From: Aeromonas encheleia
Lineage (GTDB): Bacteria > Pseudomonadota > Gammaproteobacteria > Enterobacterales > Aeromonadaceae
Direction of reading: 5' to 3'
DNA: 64,000 bases
Assembly (NCBI RefSeq): GCF_900637545.1
Contig: NZ_LR134376.1
Coordinates: 1,507,001 to 1,571,000, forward strand
Every line of letters begins with the position of its first letter. Within the stretch, counting starts at the first letter, position 1. Below the pieces are notes generated by a model, which worked only from the letters and a program-made list of their open reading frames with translations, was not told the DNA's origin and did not search any database. The translations under genes were made by a program, and so were the position numbers. Positions 63,825-64,000 of the stretch are shown here, one piece after another.

Positions 63825-64000
63825 TTATTCCGGCTGCGGCAGGCGCAGATCGGCATCGGCCCAGCCCAGCGGCAGGGTCAGCAACTGATCGATCAGCTCC
63901 CGGCGATCGGACTTCTCCAGGTAGGCGAGGTAGAGCGGGCGACTCAGCGGCTGACCCCCTTCCACCAGATGAAGCCGTCCCTGCTCGAGGAAGGGGCTCA
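63825..64000 (-). CDS. C-terminal part of a LysR-type regulator (gene continues beyond window)
   Basis: On the minus strand a frame runs from the window edge to TAA 63825-63827, about 58 codons: LEQGRLHLVEGGQPLSRPLY, then AYLEKSDRRELIDQLL and a tail ending LRLPQPE. The pattern (GRLxxVxxxxxPxxRPLYLAY) is that of the end of a LysR effector domain. Too little for target or subtype; convergent with tyrA. Confidence 0.55.
   Translation of the reverse strand, partial: SPFLEQGRLHLVEGGQPLSRPLYLAYLEKSDRRELIDQLLTLPLGWADADLRLPQPE

Overview
The window reads as chromosomal DNA of a high-GC gammaproteobacterium, most likely Aeromonas. This rests on protein-level resemblance to enterobacterial and Vibrio families (NapAGHBC, ModABC, GlpFKTRDQ, AroF/TyrA, SpeA, GdhA, RluF), an AcfC-like protein and a DUF6404 protein typical of Vibrio/Aeromonas, uniformly GC-rich codon use, and the gene order. 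No rRNA, tRNA, CRISPR array, insertion sequence or prophage was recognised. Both ends cut genes: napA at the left, a LysR-type regulator at the right.

Bases 1-9.6 kb form a molybdenum region: the 3' part of a periplasmic nitrate reductase operon (napA-G-H-B-C), then moaBCDE (cofactor synthesis, without moaA) and modABC (molybdate import). After an alpha/beta hydrolase and a two-gene module of a plasmid-type actin (ParM-like) with a repeat-containing ParR-position partner (10.6-12.5 kb), the theme resumes on the minus strand with moeA-moeB. NapA is a molybdoenzyme, so most of what is needed to feed it lies nearby.

Bases 14.8-28.3 kb carry one-carbon, signalling and amine metabolism: folE, a chemoreceptor with a possible FliA promoter, fhs, a LysR/yceI divergent pair, an S-adenosylhomocysteine-hydrolase-like protein beside a SelT/W/H-type thioredoxin-like protein, pepT, and speA behind a leader of about 650 nt. 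An AT-rich wzz gene with an 11-bp tandem repeat upstream (28.4-29.7 kb) looks acquired.

Bases 29.8-52.9 kb are mostly accessory single genes (gdhA, rluF, transporters, hotdog thioesterase, GNAT, VOC, aldo/keto reductase, LysR regulators). Two units stand out: a four-gene minus-strand operon (AcfC-like binding protein, secreted YxFxxD-type protein, ECF sigma, anti-sigma), and a cytochrome bd operon (cydA-cydB-cydX) divergent from a MocR-type regulator with three GTTATAG-type boxes between them.

Bases 53-61 kb hold a glycerol/glycerol-3-phosphate regulon (glpK, glpF, glpT, glpR, glpD, glpQ) with GlpR-like operator sequences. Bases 61.1-63.8 kb hold aroF-tyrA behind two TyrR-box-like sites.

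The most unusual non-coding signal is recurrent: gene ends (napB/napC junction, modC 3' end, fhs 3' end, on a small scale moeB 3' end) are present in diverged tandem partial copies of 72-83 bp (17 bp for moeB).
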